Assembly (NCBI RefSeq): GCF_004521915.1
Contig: NZ_SDKD01000001.1
Span: forward strand, 62,001 to 126,000
Source of the DNA: Brevibacillus migulae
Lineage (GTDB): Bacteria > Bacillota > Bacilli > Brevibacillales > Brevibacillaceae
DNA: 64,000 bases
Direction of reading: 5' to 3'
Part shown: in pieces, positions 62,276-64,000 of the stretch
Layout of the letters: every line of letters begins with the position of its first letter
Numbering within the stretch: the stretch's first letter is position 1
The notes under the pieces: generated by a model
Told to the model about the DNA's origin: nothing
Database searches by the model: none
Seen by the model: the letters and a program-made list of their open reading frames with translations, nothing else
Program-made: the position numbers and the translations under genes

Positions 62276-62872
62276 GTGGCGCCATTAAATGATGAACAAT
62301 TGAGTCAGATTCGCGATGAACGCAAAGAACAAATATTGCTGGCGGCGCTTCACGTCTTTTCCCGGCGCGGCATCAGCGGCACGAAAATGAGCATGATCGC
62401 TGCGGAAGCGGGCATTAGTCACGGATTGCTCTACCATTACTTCAAGTCAAAAGACGAATTGTTTACAGAGCTCGTCGACATGGCGATGGTCGGAGCGAAG
62501 TCGGCCATGACCCAGATTTATGACCTGCCTGGTTCACCACTTGAGAAAATCAGAGCATTGACCCGGGAAATTCTCGATGAAAGCGGAACACCTTTCTTTT
62601 TGCTGATCCATCAGGCGCGCACGGCGGATGGGGTGCCTGAAAAAGCCGTACAGCTGATTGAGCAGTACTCCATGGATTCATTCGTCGCTGCCTTGCTTCC
62701 CTTGTTTCAAGAGGGACAGCAAGCAGGAGAGATCGTGTCTGGAAATCTTGAGGAGCTAATCGCCTCGTATTTATCCATTCTTTCCGGACTGATGGTCCTG
62801 AATGCGCGGGAGGATGAAAATTACCGGCTTCCGGAGATTGATCTGCTGCTGCGGATGATTACGGTGCGATGA
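62276..62872 (+). CDS. TetR-family transcriptional regulator
   Basis: A 198-residue repressor. The N-terminal helix-turn-helix is RDERKEQILLAALHVFSRRGISGTKMSMIAAEAGISHGLLYHYFKSKDELFTELV, the standard TetR pattern. The rest is the helical ligand and dimer domain. GTG at 62276 follows AAAGGAG; an ATG 11 codons earlier has no site. It lies 63 bp after the FAD monooxygenase and 85 bp before an MFS transporter, both possible targets. Confidence 0.93.
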   Translation: MAPLNDEQLSQIRDERKEQILLAALHVFSRRGISGTKMSMIAAEAGISHGLLYHYFKSKDELFTELVDMAMVGAKSAMTQIYDLPGSPLEKIRALTREILDESGTPFFLLIHQARTADGVPEKAVQLIEQYSMDSFVAALLPLFQEGQQAGEIVSGNLEELIASYLSILSGLMVLNAREDENYRLPEIDLLLRMITVR

Positions 62873-62957
62873 TGGCATAAAACATGTTTCTTTGCCTACA
62901 TTTGGGGGCAGGTTAATACGTGTTGGACTCATTGTTCCGTAAAGGAGAATGATCAAA

Positions 62958-64000
62958 GTGACGCGTAAAGCAACTGCCCCTAAGGCACCTTTGGATAAAC
63001 AGACGTGGCTCTTGTTGGCCGTGAACGCTCTTTTTATCACGGCCAATGCGCTGTCCGGGACCTTCCTTGGCGTGTATATATGGAAAACGAGCAAAAATTT
63101 TGCCGTGCTGGGCTGGTTTACGCTCCTGTCGCACGTTTGCATGGCACTGACTTTCTGGATTGCCGGCTGGTGGCTGAAGCATGGGCATAAAATGATCTGC
63201 TTGCGGCTAGGCATTGGCTTGTCAGCCACTTTTTATATACTCGTGCTCCTCTTCGGGAAACAGGCCGTCCATTACATATGGCTGCTTGGCATCGTGCAAG
63301 GCATGGCAGTGGGCTTTTTCTGGCTGGCTTTTAACGTGATTTATTTCGAGGTGACCAATGCCAATAACCGGGACCGCTTCAACGGTTTGGCCGGGGTAAT
63401 CGGCGCTACCGCGGGTATCATCGCACCGTGGTGCTCCGGCTTTGTCATCTCCCGTATGGCAGCAGAACGCGGGTATCGGATCATTTTCATGATTTCCTTG
63501 GCGATCTTCGTGACAGGCGTCATCGTCAGCTTCTTTTTACGGAACCGAAAGACCGAGGGGAAGTACGAGTGGCTCCTGCCCTTCCGCATCCTGCACAAGG
63601 AGCACACCCCGTGGCGTCCGGTGTTTGGCGCCCTGGCAGCCCAAGGTTTTCGGGAGAGCGTCTTTGGCGTGTTGATTGGCTTGCTCGTCTATATTCAGAC
63701 CGGAAGCGAAATGCAGCTCGGCAATTATACGCTCATCACCTCGTTTGTCGCCTTCCTCAGCTTTTATGCGGTGGGGAAATGGCTAAAGCCGACATTCCGG
63801 GAGCGCGGGATGCTGATCGGGACGCTGGTGATGACTGCGGTGATCATCCCGTTCTTTTTTGGCATGAGCTTTACGACCATGCTGATCTTCGGCATCGGTA
63901 CCTCCTTGTTTATCCCGCTCTTTTCGATCCCGATGACATCAGCTGTCTTTGACTTGATTGGCAGGAATGAAGAGAGTGCCAGGCAGCGGGTAGAGTATGT
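62958..64000 (+). CDS. MFS transporter, cut by the window end
   Basis: The first 347 codons of a major facilitator protein. GTG at 62958 follows AAAGGAG. The frame is open to the last base, with about ten hydrophobic helices so far (for example WLLLAVNALFITANALSGTFLGVYIW, GIVQGMAVGFFWLAFNVIYFEVTN and SVFGVLIGLLVYIQTG) and an intracellular loop NANNRDRFNGLAGVIGATAGIIAP that fits the MFS loop 4-5 region. It is probably an exporter, but the substrate is unknown. It may belong to the TetR-controlled group just upstream. Confidence 0.85.
   Translation, partial: MTRKATAPKAPLDKQTWLLLAVNALFITANALSGTFLGVYIWKTSKNFAVLGWFTLLSHVCMALTFWIAGWWLKHGHKMICLRLGIGLSATFYILVLLFGKQAVHYIWLLGIVQGMAVGFFWLAFNVIYFEVTNANNRDRFNGLAGVIGATAGIIAPWCSGFVISRMAAERGYRIIFMISLAIFVTGVIVSFFLRNRKTEGKYEWLLPFRILHKEHTPWRPVFGALAAQGFRESVFGVLIGLLVYIQTGSEMQLGNYTLITSFVAFLSFYAVGKWLKPTFRERGMLIGTLVMTAVIIPFFFGMSFTTMLIFGIGTSLFIPLFSIPMTSAVFDLIGRNEESARQRVEY

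Overview
The window looks like the chromosome of an aerobic, endospore-forming, motile Gram-positive bacterium of the Bacillales, most likely Paenibacillaceae and close to Brevibacillus. The evidence is a GerA/GerB/GerC germinant-receptor operon, strong AGGAGG-type ribosome sites, a thermostable-type bacillar Zn alcohol dehydrogenase, GlpP antitermination and a methyl-accepting chemotaxis protein. The genus is inferred from gene content, not proven.

Region 1 (1-19.3 kb) is the late end of a phage, prophage or phage-plasmid, all on the + strand. It holds two repeat-rich putative virion or ejection proteins, a stand-alone SLT lytic transglycosylase, a 3565-residue 'polyvalent' protein (ParB/DdrB-like, N6-adenine methyltransferase, HExxH zincin-like and LPD38-like membrane segments), a holin and a three-domain endolysin. 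Directly behind the lysis genes sit a small basic ribbon-helix-helix-like protein, a two-TM protein and a 737-residue HerA/VirB4-like ATPase, a set more usual in conjugative elements.

Region 2 (19.6-33.5 kb) is core chromosome. It has the germination operon, a drug/metabolite exporter facing its MocR regulator, endonuclease IV, and an alcohol-dehydrogenase locus. In that locus an operon of Fe-ADH, cytosolic histidine kinase and sigma-54 activator is divergent from a Zn-ADH that has a good sigma-54 (-24/-12) promoter.

Region 3 (33.5-44.3 kb) has a Gre-like factor, a membrane protein, and a phosphate-ester locus: an FbpA/AfuA-type ABC importer, a HAD-IIA phosphatase, glpP and glpD. The leaders of the ABC operon and of glpD share a 13-nt motif (12/13 identical) that opens a terminator hairpin in each, so both are probably switched by GlpP. 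A chemoreceptor follows.

Region 4 (44.3-53.3 kb) holds two unexplained hairpins of about 200 nt, then a ROK-regulated sugar operon: CUT1 binding protein and two permeases without an ATPase, three Gfo/Idh/MocA dehydrogenases and one sugar-phosphate isomerase/epimerase.

Region 5 (53.3-56.1 kb) is the most novel part. It is a compact cassette that looks like an undescribed RiPP (ribosomally made, modified peptide) pathway: a 28-residue Cys- and Ser-free precursor missing from ordinary gene calls, an intercistronic attenuator, an E1/ThiF-like enzyme with an N-terminal RRE domain, and an M50 membrane metallopeptidase with its own PqqD-like N-domain.

Region 6 (56.1-60.6 kb) is an AT-richer island of small membrane or secreted proteins and phage debris, including a twice-frameshifted thymidylate kinase. 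Region 7 (60.6 kb to the end) has an FAD monooxygenase with a palindromic operator over its start site, a TetR regulator, and an MFS transporter cut by the window edge.
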